Source: Fagopyrum homotropicum (taxonomy: Eukaryota; Streptophyta; Magnoliopsida; Caryophyllales; Polygonaceae). Taken from it: a stretch of DNA of 64,000 nt. Both the position numbers and the translations under genes were made by a program. The DNA is taken from assembly GCA_033239125.1 (NCBI GenBank), contig BSWB01000001.1:60679416-60743415 (forward strand), in the 5' to 3' direction. This document shows, piece by piece, positions 20,945 to 32,502 of this stretch (positions are counted from its first letter, which is position 1; each line of letters starts with the position of its first letter). The notes beneath the pieces were generated by a model that worked only from the letters and a program-made list of their open reading frames with translations, did no database searches and had not been told where the DNA came from.

Positions 20945-22127
20945 GAAAAATGAGTGGATTGGAGAGCATGATTACTTCGATTTCCAAGGAACAAAAACCC
21001 TTAGAAAATCAAGTGTTTAGCAAGGCCGGAGAAGTTTCTAGAGATCAAGGAAAACTCCCAGGACTTACAGAGAATAATCCAAAGGGCCAAATCATGGCGA
21101 TTACAACAAGGAGTGGTGCAAAGACCGCTGACCCACAACCTCGATCAAATGAAGCTGTTAAGCAGCGCATCTCAACCAAAGTGAATTCTAGGTCAACCGA
21201 GGAGACCACAACAGGGAGTCACCTCGGAAAGGACCTCGACCGAGATGCTTCTGGGTTGACCGAAGTGAAAGAAAAAGAAGAAATTTATGTACCACCTCCT
21301 GCGTACAAGCCACAACTACCATTCCCGCAGTCTAGAGCGAGAGAACGTCTAGACAAGAACTTCGGTAAGTTTCTAGACCTTATTAGTAAACTCCATATTA
21401 ACATACCTTTTATTGATGCTATTCTAGGTATGCCCGCATATGGGAAGTTCTTAAAAGAAATCCTCTCTAACAAGAAGAAACTGGAAGACTTTGGTGAAGT
21501 GAAGATGTCCTCACGATCATCGGAACTCATCAAGATCGTAAGGGAGAAGATGCCACCCAAACTAAGAGACCCGGGATCATTCTCTATCCCCATTAAATTT
21601 TGAAGCGTCACATATGATGCACTTTGTGACCTTGGAGCAAGTGTGAGTATCATTCCACTTGCATTGTGTGAGAAGGCTGGCTTAGGGGAACCTAAACCAG
21701 TTAAGATGACACTGTACATGGTGGATCGATCAACCACTCGACCCGTAGGCATGTTAGAAGACATTCCTGTAAGGCTAGGTAAGCTCTACATTCCCATAGA
21801 CTTTGTGCTATTGGAAATTATTGGAGATTATCTAGTCTTAATCATCCTTGGAAGTTTCTTGTAACATCTAGTTGTTACGTGGATTGCAAGAATGCCAAGT
21901 TGTCTTTTAGCATCGGGGAAGAACATGTTAAATTCTTGCTATCAGCTTTGGTTAAAGGCCAAGGCCTCGAGGAGGACATCTACAACATCTATGATGAAGA
22001 GGAATCACTCGAATTGGTTAGATCTATCCTTATTAAAGACCCTGATGAAAGAGTTATAAGTTTTAGTATGATAGAGAAAAGTGTAGATGTTTCCTGTGAT
22101 GCAGATAACACAGCTTGGAAACCTTAG
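20917..22127 (+). pseudogene. pol: B gag end and protease, first copy
   Basis: Opens KMSGLESMITSISKEQ, then AITTRSGAK, the Athila signature, a spacer rich in CTCGACCGAG-type motifs (21139-21250), YVPPPAYK, SRARERLDKNFGKF and the protease. A stop at 21601 breaks it just before the active site, and the core LCDLGASVSIIPLALCEK continues in another frame. The DLG of the active site is kept. After it come GSFL, a stop, and a stretch ending DNTAWKP. The part from 21139 is duplicated downstream. Confidence 0.75.
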
Positions 22128-23900
22128 AGGAAGACCCATCAGCTGTGTTTGAGAAATTTTAAGAAGATATAACGAACTGCCTCGACATTGGGCAAGTCAT
22201 TTCGACCGAGGCACCTTTTGGACTAACCGAGCATAGAGCAACAGGGAATCACCTCGGACAAGACCTCGTTCGAGATAACCTAGAGCAAACAAAGTCCTCG
22301 ATACTTCAATTCCTGCTGATGCAAGCACTTGCCTCGACTCTTCCAATGCATCGCAAGACAAGGATAAGAAACTGAAACCGCCGCTCCACAAGATGATAGA
22401 AAAAGTTGCAAGAATCAACAAAGCACAAACAAGGAATTGGAACAAAATGCACATCACCCAAAGAGGGATCAAAGAAGGAGAAATTGTTCTTCTTTTCGAT
22501 TATCATTCTCATCCCTCAACCTCGATCGAATGAGGCTGTTAAGCAACGCATCTCGACCGAAGTGAATTCTAGGTCAACCGGGGAGACCACAACAGGGAGT
22601 CACCTCGGAAAGGACCTCGACCGAGATGCTTCTGGGTTGACCGAAGTGAAAGAAAAAGAAGAAATTTATGTACCACCTCCTGCGTACAAGCCACCACTAC
22701 CATTCCCGCAGTCTAGAGCGAGAGAACGTCTAGACAAGAACTTCGGTAAGTTTCTAGACCTTATGAGTAAACTCCATATTAACATACCTTTCATTGATGC
22801 TATTCTAGGTATGCCCGCATATGGGAATTTCTTAAAAGAAATCCTCTCTAATAAGAGGAAGCTGGAAGACTTTGGTGAAGTGAAGATGTCCTCACGATCA
22901 TCGGAACTCATCAAGATCATAAGGGAGAAGATGCCACCCAAAATAAGAGACCCGGGATCATTCTGTATCCCTATTGAAGTTGGAAGCATCACTTATGATG
23001 CACTTTATGACCTTGGAGCAAGTGTGAGCATCATTCCACTTGCATTGTGTGAGAAGGCTGGCTTAGGGCAACCTAAACTAGTTAAGATGACACTGTACAT
23101 GGCGGATCGATCAATCACTCGACCCGTAGGCATGTTAGAAGACATTCCTATATGTCTAGGTAAGCTCTACATTCTCATAGACTTTGTGCTATTGGAAATT
23201 ATTGGCGATTATCCAGTCCCAATCATCCTTGGAAGTTTCTTGCAACATCCGGTTGTTACGCGGATTGCAAGAATGCCAAGTTGTCTTTTAACATCGGGGA
23301 AGAACATGTTGAATTGGTGCTATCAGCTTTGATGGAAGGCCAAGGCCTTGAGGAGGACATCTACAACATCTATGATGAAGAAGAATCATGCGAATTGGTT
23401 CGCTCTGTCCTTATTAAAGACCCTGTTGAAAGAGTTATAAGTTTTAGTATGATAGAGAAAAGTGTAGATGTTTCCTGTGATGCAGATAACATAGCTTGGA
23501 AACCTTAGAGGAAGACCCGTCAGCTGTGTTTGAGAAATTTTAAGAAGACATAACAAACTGCCTCGACATCGGGCAAGTCATTTCGACCGAGGCACCTTTT
23601 GGACTGACCGAGCAGAGAGCAACAAAGAATCACCTCAGACCGGACCTCGGTCGAGATAACCTGGAGTAAACAAAGTCGTCGATACTTCAATTCCTGCTGA
23701 TGCAAGCACTTGCCTCGACTCTTCCAATGCATCGTAAGACAAGGATAAGAAAGTGAAACCGCCGCTACGCAAGATGATAGAAAAAGTTGCAAGAATCTAC
23801 AAAGAACAGACAAGGAATTGGAACAAAAAGCACATCACCCAGAGAGGGATCAAAGAAGGAGAAATTGTTCTTCTGTTCGATTATAATTCTCATTCCTCCC
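21139..23900 (+). repeat. Direct tandem duplication in B (unit 1381 bp)
   Basis: The segment from CCTCGATCAAATGA (21139) returns as CCTCGATCGAATGA at 22520, and the match runs to about 23895, where copy two ends in a run of about 14 C. Both copies contain the protease and the start of the integrase C-terminal end (RGIKEGEIVLLFDY), so the RT-integrase deletion came first. The copies are very similar, with scattered substitutions. Confidence 0.9.
22520..23508 (+). pseudogene. pol: B gag end and protease, second copy
   Basis: Copy two of the protease block is more complete than copy one. One frame runs from about 22406 to 23332 and includes YVPPPAYKPPLP, the pre-protease block, the active site LYDLGASVSIIPLALCEK, MTLYMADRSITRPVGMLED and IILGSFLQHPV. 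The frame then shifts to FNIGEEHVELVLSALMEGQG and ends at DNIAWKP. No RT follows, so it could not act as part of a normal polyprotein. Confidence 0.75.
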
Positions 23901-24200
23901 CCCCCCCCCCCCAACCCCAAATAAACTGAAGTCAAAATGGGCAAGACCTTTTATTATAAAAAAAATGTTTTTATCTCATGGTGCTGTTGAAGTATGGGGT
24001 GAACATTGTGGAACCTTTCAAGTCGACGGTCGTCGGCTATAGAAGCACAAACCGGAACCCCCGGTCAAGGAGATTGCATGCATGCATCTCAATTGAACAT
24101 ACAGAGTTAGGTCTATCTAGCGGCCTTAAAACAAGTGCTTCTTGGGAGGCAACCCAAGTTATCGCTTTCTTTCTTGTTTTCCAATTTAGATTAGTGTATT
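23780..24200 (+). pseudogene. pol: B integrase C-terminal end
   Basis: In this region KKHITQRGIKEGEIVLLFDY matches the WHDKRLIPKE-type end of Athila integrase (compare K, 52450 on). After the C run the frame is broken, with HGAVEVWGEHCGTFQVDG-like coding around 23970-24030 and the terminal GRQPKLS-type end near 24140. This is the last part of pol. The catalytic integrase domain upstream is missing. Confidence 0.65.
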
Positions 24201-24326
24201 TGCATTTTTGTGTCCATGATAATAGGATCTAGGTACCGCTGAAGGAAAAACAACAAAAAGGAGCATATGGACAGAGTTACAATTCGAGGATTTGGGAAAG
24301 TTACAAAATTTAAGGCCGTTACGGAC

Positions 24327-24331
24327 ACCAT
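24327..24331. other. Target-site duplication of solo LTR, left (ACCAT)
   Basis: ACCAT directly before the LTR, repeated exactly at 25577-25581. Confidence 0.9.
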
Positions 24332-25576
24332 TGTTCACCCAAAAGTGTGCGTGCAAATAAGTTTTAAATTATAAAACTGAAATCAAAGCAAGCGAAACCG
24401 CAGTGTACGGATCGGCGTAGATAAGCAAGTATTCCAGAGTATCGAACTCAGGGATTTGGTGATACAAAATCAGTTTCAAGTAATCGATTCAAGATATACT
24501 ATATATGAGGACAGAGTTGAAAATTGTGAAGGTATACTAAAACAAGGTAATTTACGGTGAAGTTCCAAAACCCTATATGTCTAACCCAAAGACACTCTCT
24601 ATAAAGGTTGTTGAGGCTGCAGTATAGAAAGGATCTAAAGGTAAGAATTAATCTCAAATACCCTTGCCCAAACCCAAGGAATAAAAGACAAGCCAAAACG
24701 GTTAAGGTTGTGACACTCGAAACCGAAATAGAGGATGGTGAGTCTCACTACTACCTAGGAAAGGCAAGCCAAGGCTAAGTTAAAGCTAATCTTTAACTTT
24801 GGATTAAAGCAAAAGCAAAGTTCGTAAACCAGATAAAATCACGGCTAGATCTTGAGAACCACAGCCGTGGAATCTCAATAACAGACCGTGATTTAGGGTG
24901 TTGACGATGTTTCTCACACTCTCAAGGTCCATTCAAATTACGATCGATCTATCATCATCTAAGCCACAACTATCAACCCTTCACCTTAGAATTGCTAAAG
25001 GGTTTTAGCAAATAATCATCATTATGTTATCAATAATCAAATTAAGAAAAATGAAAGATGAAAACCCTCGAAACTCAATAATAACTCAAAGTCAATCTCA
25101 AAATCCGAACACAAAGTAATATGTTTATGAATTCAGAAAAGTAGGAATAGAAACCCTCACAATGATCTAGAGGAGTCACAAAGAACGGGATGTCAATCTA
25201 TTCTCAAATTAAAACCCTAGAATATCCAAAGTACACAATCTCCGAAATTTCGTTCCACGACCGTAATTCAGGGCGTGGTTCTTCAAAATCCTTGTTTTTG
25301 CCTTTGTTTCGTGACATCCTTCATCCATGCTCCTTCCTTAGCCTCTCCAATGCATCTCCTTACCATCAAGTATGATCAAACACTCCTTTCCTTCCACATT
25401 TTGCTCCAATTCAAGTCTTTATTCACCTAAAAACAAAACAAAGCTTGTGTAGATCTCTATATCGACAAAGTGGGTGAACTAGCTCATAATTGCTTCAAAC
25501 TCATATCTAAGAACACAATAAAGAGGGAAAAACAACTAAACAAGTGCCTAAAATATAGTCATATTTCATGCTAACA
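24332..25576 (-). repeat. Solo LTR of the D/E family
   Basis: On the minus strand it begins TGTTAGCATGAAATATGAC and ends GGGTGAACA, as in D and E. No primer site or internal sequence adjoins it, and ACCAT flanks both sides, so it is a solo LTR left by LTR-LTR recombination. It is about 430 bases shorter than the D and E LTRs, with part of U3 and its palindromes lost. CCACAGCCGTGG remains at 24859-24870. Confidence 0.9.
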
Positions 25577-25581
25577 ACCAT
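25577..25581. other. Target-site duplication of solo LTR, right (ACCAT)
   Basis: Second copy of ACCAT; host B sequence continues from here. Confidence 0.9.
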
Positions 25582-26260
25582 CTGATCATTTTGACCGAGA
25601 TGACATATTGAGCAGCCGAGAGGAGAGCAACAGGGATCCACTTCGGTTGACCATCTCGGTCACTGACAACCATCTCGACGGAGATGCAGTCAAATTTTCT
25701 GAAGGACATAAAAGGGTGAACTGATTTCTCTCTCTTCTCAACTCCTCTCTCCCGATGTCGTCTCGACCGAACTTGCCCTAAATCAACAAACATCTCATTT
25801 CTTGCCCGTTTTTGACGATTCTTGGATCTAAACTGATGGGAACAACACCACAATGACGTCTCTGATATCAAACTCAACTTCAAGCTTCCGAAATCTGCAA
25901 AAATTGGTAATTTCATCTGAAACCTCTCTTTTTGCATTTTGGGAGATTCTGCTTGTATTTGGAAATTGCTTGCTGCTTGTTGTGTTGGAAATAACTGGAG
26001 AATCCCCTAGGAAGAAATTGGTAGTAGTTTTGGGGGAATAAAAGTTACAGAATTGTGAGTTCGATCGAAATATTGTTCGTCTCAGTTGAAACCCAATCAT
26101 CTCGGCCGAGATCCCTTCAAGAACAGCCCGAGATCAAACCCTAATTTAAGAAAACAATGCATTGTTCAGAAAGGCAGTTAGCAATCTGTGACCGTCCTGA
26201 TGATGGTAACCACTCCCCTTCACCTCCTGCCGATCATCCTTGGTCGGTTCGAAAAAGATT
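25582..26260 (+). other. B pol to third-ORF spacer
   Basis: Non-coding, about 680 bases. It holds several motifs of the CTCGRCCGAG family, including the perfect 14-base palindrome ATCTCGGCCGAGAT at 26099-26112. No coding signal beyond chance ORFs. Confidence 0.6.
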
Positions 26261-27560
26261 ATGACCGTATTTTCTCTCAACCGATCATCTCCCCGTTATG
26301 TCGACGTTGAGGACTTCAATTGCCTCCAAGTCGTCGATGACGTAAAGTGGATGATCTCTCTTGTTGGCCTTGAACAGTTTATGGCCATCCGCACACCAGA
26401 TTATATGGAGATGACCCTTGAATTTCTCAATTCTGTCACCGATGTACCGGAACACAAGGGGGTCAAGTTCAGATTGATGAACAAGGGATATGCAGTTACA
26501 GTGGAGAACTTTGGTACACTCTTTGGATTCCCCACAGCGACTGTTATTGACTTCCCCTTCAGAAGAGAAGTGAATGCCTTTTGGGGCAACATTGCCCATA
26601 TTACTTCTAGTGAAGATTATTGGCATCCGGGTGACTCCAAGAAGAAGCTCATCTACAATGTTTCCTTCCAGATCGCTCAAAGGATTCTGAGCGAGATGTT
26701 GCTTGCCCGGATAGAGACACCTTAGAAGATCCGACAAGATGAGCTTCTTACCCTTTCCTGTATGACTACAGGTGGAATCCCGGAGTTTGCCACCATCCTG
26801 GTAGAGGAGCTTGACAAGGTCAAGAATAAAAAGAAGGGTGACATCTGTTTCAGAGGGTTAGTGATATACATCGCCGGCGCCAAGGACATCAACCTTTCTG
26901 CATGCTCATTGGTCGTTGAGGCCAAGCCTTTAGGTTTGTAGGACTTTATCACCCGACGGATTTGAATCCCTCGAGGTTGTGGTCCACCATACGTGGCCAC
27001 GCCTTGGGAGACCAAACATCCAAAAGAGATTCCTTGGTATCCACAGTTCACCATCAATGACCCGACCAACTAGTCACAATTTGGAGGTCATTTGTGCGGG
27101 AAGTAGAGATTGATGCGGAGTTCAGCACAAATAGCGATGAGGAGGATATTGGAGTACCCATGGACACTGGGGTGGACACTGTTAGTCCGAGTGCCCCGGT
27201 GATCGAGCTTGTGGATGATGATGAAGAGACGGAGAACGACTAGCTCGCATCGGAGAGTCCAGCAGCAGATGTGCCACAGTATAGACAGCGCCACCATCGC
27301 CGCCGCCGTGATCCCGAGGCCAATCAGAGGATTGACAATCTCTCCAGCCACATGGAGCAGTCTTTTTGTGCTATACGTAAGGATATGGGAGGGTGGCTCG
27401 ACAGGCAAACAGATCAGATTACCGCTATGAGGGGAGAGATGCACGAGAGCCAACATTACCAGCACAGGATGATGGAGCTGTAGTTCTAGCATCTGATATG
27501 TCATCCATTCGATCCATCTATGTACCCATACCAGCTGCCTCCTCCTCCAGAAGCTTGATC
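26261..27560 (+). pseudogene. B third ORF (env-position ORF of Athila type)
   Basis: Begins MTVFSLNRSSPRYVDVEDFN. The first 155 codons are open to TAG at 26723; the reading then continues past TAG 26939 and TGA 26963, shifts frame near 27065, and runs past TAG 27241 to TAG 27481 and 27487. The N-terminal part has the globular style of Athila ORF proteins (FLNSVTDVPEHKGVKFRLMN, NFGTLFGFP). The C-terminal part is Arg-rich with a coiled coil (RIDNLSSHMEQSFCAIRKDM). No signal peptide or membrane helix is evident. The function of this ORF family is unknown. Confidence 0.65.
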
Positions 27561-29015
27561 GGACCTTCCACGGAGCTATTGCTGTTTTATCTTTTCTTAT
27601 TTTGCGGTTCTTAAGTAAACATTGTAAGTGTTATTCTAGACTTCTTTTTACCCATCGGGACGATGTTTCCTAAGTATGGGGTGCTATGAGATACTATGGT
27701 CTGTAATAACCGACTTATATGCTTATGACTATTTTCCACTACTTCCTTTATGTGCTTAAAAACTATTTTCTACATTACATGCATCACAACAGGATTTTTG
27801 ATCGATAAAACATACAAATCTGGTTCGAAATTTTTTTTTCTCGAGTAAAATGACCTTTGGCCGAACAAGGTGACCATAACAGGAGCTTACCTCGGTCCAA
27901 TACCTCGTTTGCCCATAAGTCATCTCGACTGAAATGGGTTTTGAAAACTTGAATTTTTGAAAAAGTTTTATGCTTCTGATCTGGATATGACCATAATGAT
28001 GATTATTGTTTGCTGATTAGTTTCTATGATCTTTATGTGCTTGAAAAGATTTACGATATATCCAAGGTATGATTGCTTTGTTCGAAATTTGAAGCATGTT
28101 TAGTATGTTGTTTTGTCCAAATCATGCTGAATTTGAAACTTGACACTCCATTATGAGTTCTCTCACATCCTTATTGGAATGATTAAGGTAATTTGTTATT
28201 CTTTCTTCTTCTTCTTCTTGATCATGCTTTTAGCCCCTCGTCAAAATATATTTGCCTCTCTTTACCTATCCAGGAACTTGGAAGCAAGAAAGTGAAAAGC
28301 AAGTGAAAGACGATCTTGAAAGGAGAAGAAGTTTTGGAAAAATCTGTTTGGGGACGTTGATCTTGATGATGAGTAACTCGGCACCATTCACATAGCCGAG
28401 TGTTTGTGTCTTGCCAAAGTCTGATTGATCGACAGTCCTAACAGGTCACGGTATGTGCATCAATGTTGAAGGCATCTCGAGAAATTGATAGTTGTTGATC
28501 TCCAAGGCTTCGGTTATTGTGCACCTCTGTTCATGTGCTCAAAAAGTAAAAAGTAAGCAAAATGCTGAAAAGAAGCAAGAAAATCTTGTTGATGAAGTGA
28601 AGTGAAGTTCAAAGTTGTGAAGTTCTTATCCTTTTCTCGAATTTAGCACCACAATATCCTTTATACACTCCATCCCCAACTCATATTTTTACCTTTGATT
28701 GAAAATCCTTGAGACCATTAGCATGTTGTTTGACTTAGCGGTTTAAAATAGATTATTCATGACTGATTTTGATGAGTATGATTTGCTATGCATTCTATGA
28801 TCTCGAGTAAAGTATGATTAGCTTTCCTATATCCATGACTTGTTTTGATCATATATGGTTCTTATTAGCTATGAAGCATTCTCTAACGGTGATCTATGGG
28901 AAGAAGCATACAACCAAAAGTTTTGAAAGTTTTTCGCTGATTTTTAACTTATTCTAAATCATTCTATCTTGTAAACCTTGTTTGGGAACAAGCAAGGGGC
29001 AAGTATGGGGTATTT
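27561..29015 (+). other. B 3' untranslated region
   Basis: Non-coding. The polypurine-like AAGTATGGGG box is at 27672-27681. The conserved hairpin block is at 28367-28460, and the real polypurine tract AAGTATGGGG is at 29001-29010. Motifs of the CTCGRCCGAG family recur (about 27892, 27925). Confidence 0.7.
28367..28460 (+). other. Conserved Athila 3' UTR block with hairpin (B copy)
   Basis: GATGAGTAA, then the perfect stem CTCGGC (28377-28382) and GCCGAG (28395-28400) around a 12-base loop, then TGTTTGTGTCTTGCCAAAG and GGTATGTGCATC. Nearly the same in D and H. Confidence 0.65.
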
Positions 29016-30625
29016 TGATAGCATGAATTATTGTTTATTTTTCGGATTTGGTTTTGTCATTTTCTCATCATAATTCCGCATGCATGTATTTGTATTTATA
29101 GTGTTTATGTCATTATTCTGTTACTTTGCAAGAATTGAGGTCTACCAAACGTTTTATTTTAATTGTAGGGAATATGGCATGTTTTGGGTGGAAATGGAGC
29201 ATTAGGAGCTAAGGAAGCTATGGAGCTACATTTAGGAACACTAGGAAGGACAAGAAGAAAGGCAAGAACTATGCTGGAAGGAAGAAAGAAAGATCTAGAT
29301 GAAGATACGATGGCATACACGTACATCACTACTGATCTCGGACCAACACAGTGATGCATCTCGACCGAGATGGCCCACTGGGCCTGGATCGAGGATGACG
29401 GCTCACAACCCAAGGAAATAAGATATAATTTTGACCTAAAATTCTTCTATATGAATGGAAGGTGAACATTGAGTTAGACACGCTGAGACGTCAAGGAATC
29501 CTCTAGACGGTTGATTGGAGACGGAGACTGAAGGGAAGAAGATTTCAAGAAAGGATTGCTTAGGGCTCAAGGAACCTTAGATTGTGAGATTTTCCTTGAA
29601 GGTATTTGTGACTTTGTTATCACTCTCTTTTGGAACACATCATTGATACTATTGATTTGTTGTTTGCTTTGATAATTGAGACATCTTTGTTGGTTGATTA
29701 TTCACCTCTTCTTGATATTCTTTATATATTTGATATTGCATTGATAATGATGATTGTTGGCTAAACACCCCTGCGATTCTAGGGTGATTAGTTGAAGGTT
29801 ATGCTGTAGACGGTGAAAGAATGAACCTTTATCTGAGTGGATCCTGAAAGCTTGAGTTAACCCTAATCCGAAACCCGTCTCTGGCTATTCGTTGAGCATC
29901 TCGACCGAGATCGATATAGAACAGAACGAGATTGCCCAATGCTTTGCAGATTCCAAGTTTAGGTTATAGTTTGCCAAATCCTAACCTTGTTTCACCGGTC
30001 CTGGTTCATACGCAAGCCTAGGATGAGACTTACCCGGTGATTCCTTTGCTTGTATACAGATGATCGTGAGTGTTAGGTAATAAATGTTTATTCTATATTA
30101 GGGTTTGAGTGTGCCTTTATCCTACCTTTGAGAGTTAACCGGAGACTTACCCGGTGATGGTTAGTTTTGTACCCTTAGGTGAGTGATGTTGGTTTGAGTA
30201 CTCATACCCTTCCTTAGTTACTTGGGACTTACCCGGTGATAGGAGCTTTTGTTTGGGAAAGTGGGTAGTGAGACTTACTCGGTGATATATCCCATAGTTG
30301 AAACACCTTCCCTCAGCGAACCTCAGCTTTGTCCACGTTATACTTGAGAAATCTTGAGTCGAAACCACAACTGGAGAATATGATCTTTAGAATCTGCATT
30401 TCCCCATCTTTTTATACATCTTGTCTTTTTCTTTTGATCATATTATTGCATGCTTCTGAAGTTAGATTGCTTTAGTGTGATTATTCTCACCGATTTCCTG
30501 AGATCGACTACGGAATATAAGCTCTTACGACGATTGATCCGTACACTACGGTTCGCTTATTGTTAGGTTTATTATTCAGATTATAAATTTAAATCTTTGT
30601 CTGCACACACCTTTTGGAGTGAACA
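29016..30625 (+). repeat. B 3' LTR (1610 bp)
   Basis: Begins TGATAGCATGAATTATTG after the polypurine tract and ends GGAGTGAACA. ATCTCGACCGAGAT occurs at 29358-29371 and 29898-29911. GAGACTTACCCGGTGAT occurs at 30024-30040 (GAGACTTACCCGG core) and 30142-30158, with variants at about 30224 and 30270. The sequence to its right is mid-LTR sequence of G. Confidence 0.9.
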
Positions 30626-31237
30626 CTTGTTAAACCTTTCTAACCCATATCCGACTGTGGGAAGAGACTTACCCGGTGATTCCCGTTCTTGTTTGCCAAC
30701 GATTACGAGTTCTAGGTAATATTGGATTCAAAACCCTCTATTAAGGTTGAGTGTGCCAAAGCCTTTACCTATGTGAGTTTACTTGATTCCGTTGGGTTTT
30801 GCGTTCGGTTTGATAGTATAATCCTTCCCCTTAGAATCTCTATCTTATCGAGACTCAACATCCTTTATTTAGAGTCTTTGGGTTGAGATAAGTGGGTAGT
30901 GGAACTTCACCGTACATTATCCCATTTTAGAACATATACCTTGCAATCCCATCTCTGTCCATATAATCTTTAGAAGTCTTTAATCGAAAACCATAATCGG
31001 ATACTTTGATCTCTAGAATCCTTTTACTCCAATTATTACACAAAGTCTTTGCTTTTATCAATAGTTGCATTTTTTCTTTGCTAGATTGCTTTTACATATT
31101 TTGATTTCACAAAAACCCTCCGATCGACCCTGGAATATTTGTTATTACTGCTATTGATATGTACACTGCGGGTTCACTTTTGCTTTTATTCTTGGTTATA
31201 ATTTAAAGCTTTTTACAATCACCTTTTGGAGCGAACA
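30626..31237 (+). repeat. G 5' LTR, 3' part
   Basis: Starts in mid-LTR after B. It includes GAGACTTACCCGGTGAT at 30664-30680, the block GTGGAACTTCACCGTACATT, and the end GGAGCGAACA. It matches the 3' LTR tail (32503-32740) in overlap. Confidence 0.8.
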
Positions 31238-31243
31238 AGTTTT

Positions 31244-31263
31244 TGGCGCCGTGGCCACGGATT
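31244..31263 (+). other. G primer-binding site, tRNA-Asp type
   Basis: TGGCGCCGTGGCCACGGATT, six bases after the LTR, where the tRNA-Asp complement is TGGCGCCGTTGCCGGGGAT. Two changes. Confidence 0.8.
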
Positions 31264-31452
31264 TGGCTTAGACCAAATTCGGTTTCGGGTATCTAGCTTG
31301 GAAGCTCTTGCTTTTGGTATTGATCATTATACTTGAGTGTTCTTGCAGGATCTTTCATTCGGTTTATGCGACAAACTCGAGCTGGTAAAGAAACCATTTC
31401 CTACGATCTTGAACAAGAAAAGACATACAAAAAAAGATTAAAAGAAACTTGA

Positions 31453-32502
31453 ATGGCTGCCGCAAATGATGAGAGTAGAGATCTTCAAGCTGAATTGAAT
31501 GAAGCTCTAGGTCAACTGAAGTTACGAGATGATGCTCTACTTAAGGATAGAGAAGATGCACGTGCTAGAGAGGAAGAACTTCGAGCCGACATGGTTGAAA
31601 TACAAGAGGCTGCCCGGACTATGCGTGAAGAGCGAGAAGGAGATGCCAAAGTTTGTAATTGATCCACCGGCACCCATTATTTTGCCACCATCTGGACCTC
31701 GCTTTCCGGCGAGAATTGAGAGAGTTGACCCGTTTGTGGATGAGCCGCAAACATTTGGTCAAAGAATGGATCCCGTTCATCAAACACGTTGTCTGGGCGT
31801 TAACTTAGGTGATCTTGCTTAACATGAGTATGACCTTCGACCTCAAGTCATTACAATGATAAAGAAAAATCGGTTTGGAGGATTAGAGGAAAATCTCCAC
31901 ATCAATACTTACAAAACTATGAAATTCTCAAGGAAACTTTGAGACCTTCAAGAGTTGAAAATAACAACTATAAGCTGTGTGTGGTCTTTTTCTATTTGAA
32001 GGATCAAGCGCTTGCTTGGTATCAATCACTTCCAATCGGAAGATTTATTACATGGGAGGATATGGCTTTGGAATTCCTCACCAAGTTCTTTCCGCCATCA
32101 AAAATAGCGAAACTGAGAGGTAAAATTAATGTTATTGTTATGAAAGATAATGAAAGTTTATTTAAATCATGGGAGAGGTTTAAAGGCATTTTATTGGATT
32201 GCCCTTATCATGGGATTCCAAAACTTGTGCTGAAATTTTATTTCAAAGGTTTGGATGTGAAAACTCAATTTAAACTCCAATCTCTTTCTGCTGGAACGTT
32301 TATGGATATGAGAGTTGATGATGCATGGGAGTTTGTTAAGAAACAAGCTCTAATTATTTAGAAATATTCCCAACGGAGGTTTGATGATAGAAGTCAAAGA
32401 TCCGGACCTAAGAGTTGAATCTTACTACCTCAAGTGTCGCTCAACTCACTACTCTAAATAATGAAGTCAAAGATTTGAAGGAGCAATTGAAGACCACAAT
32501 TA
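31453..32502 (+). pseudogene. gag: G gag, truncated
   Basis: The ATG at 31453 opens MAAANDESRDLQAELNEALG, a charged coiled coil. A frameshift near 31640 leads into the Pro-rich part with FGQRMDPVHQTRCLGVNLGD. After a stop the Retrotrans_gag core is well preserved for 140 residues: LKDQALAWYQSLPIGRF, EFLTKFFPPSKIAKLRGK, KSWERFKGILLDCPYHGIP. A stop at 32361 is followed by the linker helix (about 32400-32500). The gene is then cut by the internal deletion. Its gag core is longer than that of B, which lost part of it. Confidence 0.8.

Larger units (their letters stand above)
18712..30625 (+). mobile_element. Element B: Athila-like element lacking RT-integrase core
   Basis: The plus-strand order is a 5' LTR tail (18712-19484), a worn primer site, gag, protease, a 1.38 kb tandem duplication, the integrase C-terminal end, a solo LTR insertion, the third ORF, the 3' UTR and the 3' LTR (29016-30625). 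RT, RNase H and the integrase core are absent. C interrupts the 5' LTR. Its two LTRs are clearly diverged, so B is old. B itself lies in the 5' LTR of G. Confidence 0.85.

Noticed and set aside
21139..23900. Assembly error as cause of the B duplication
   Set aside because: The two copies differ by many substitutions and small indels, so it is a real old duplication, though read support was not available.
23898..23913. Run of C as telomere-like or G-quadruplex array
   Set aside because: A single homopolymer with no repeated unit; it only marks the end of the second B copy.
26285..26737. 150-codon minus-strand ORF opposite B third ORF
   Set aside because: Shadow of the plus-strand coding, which has the recognisable Athila ORF style.
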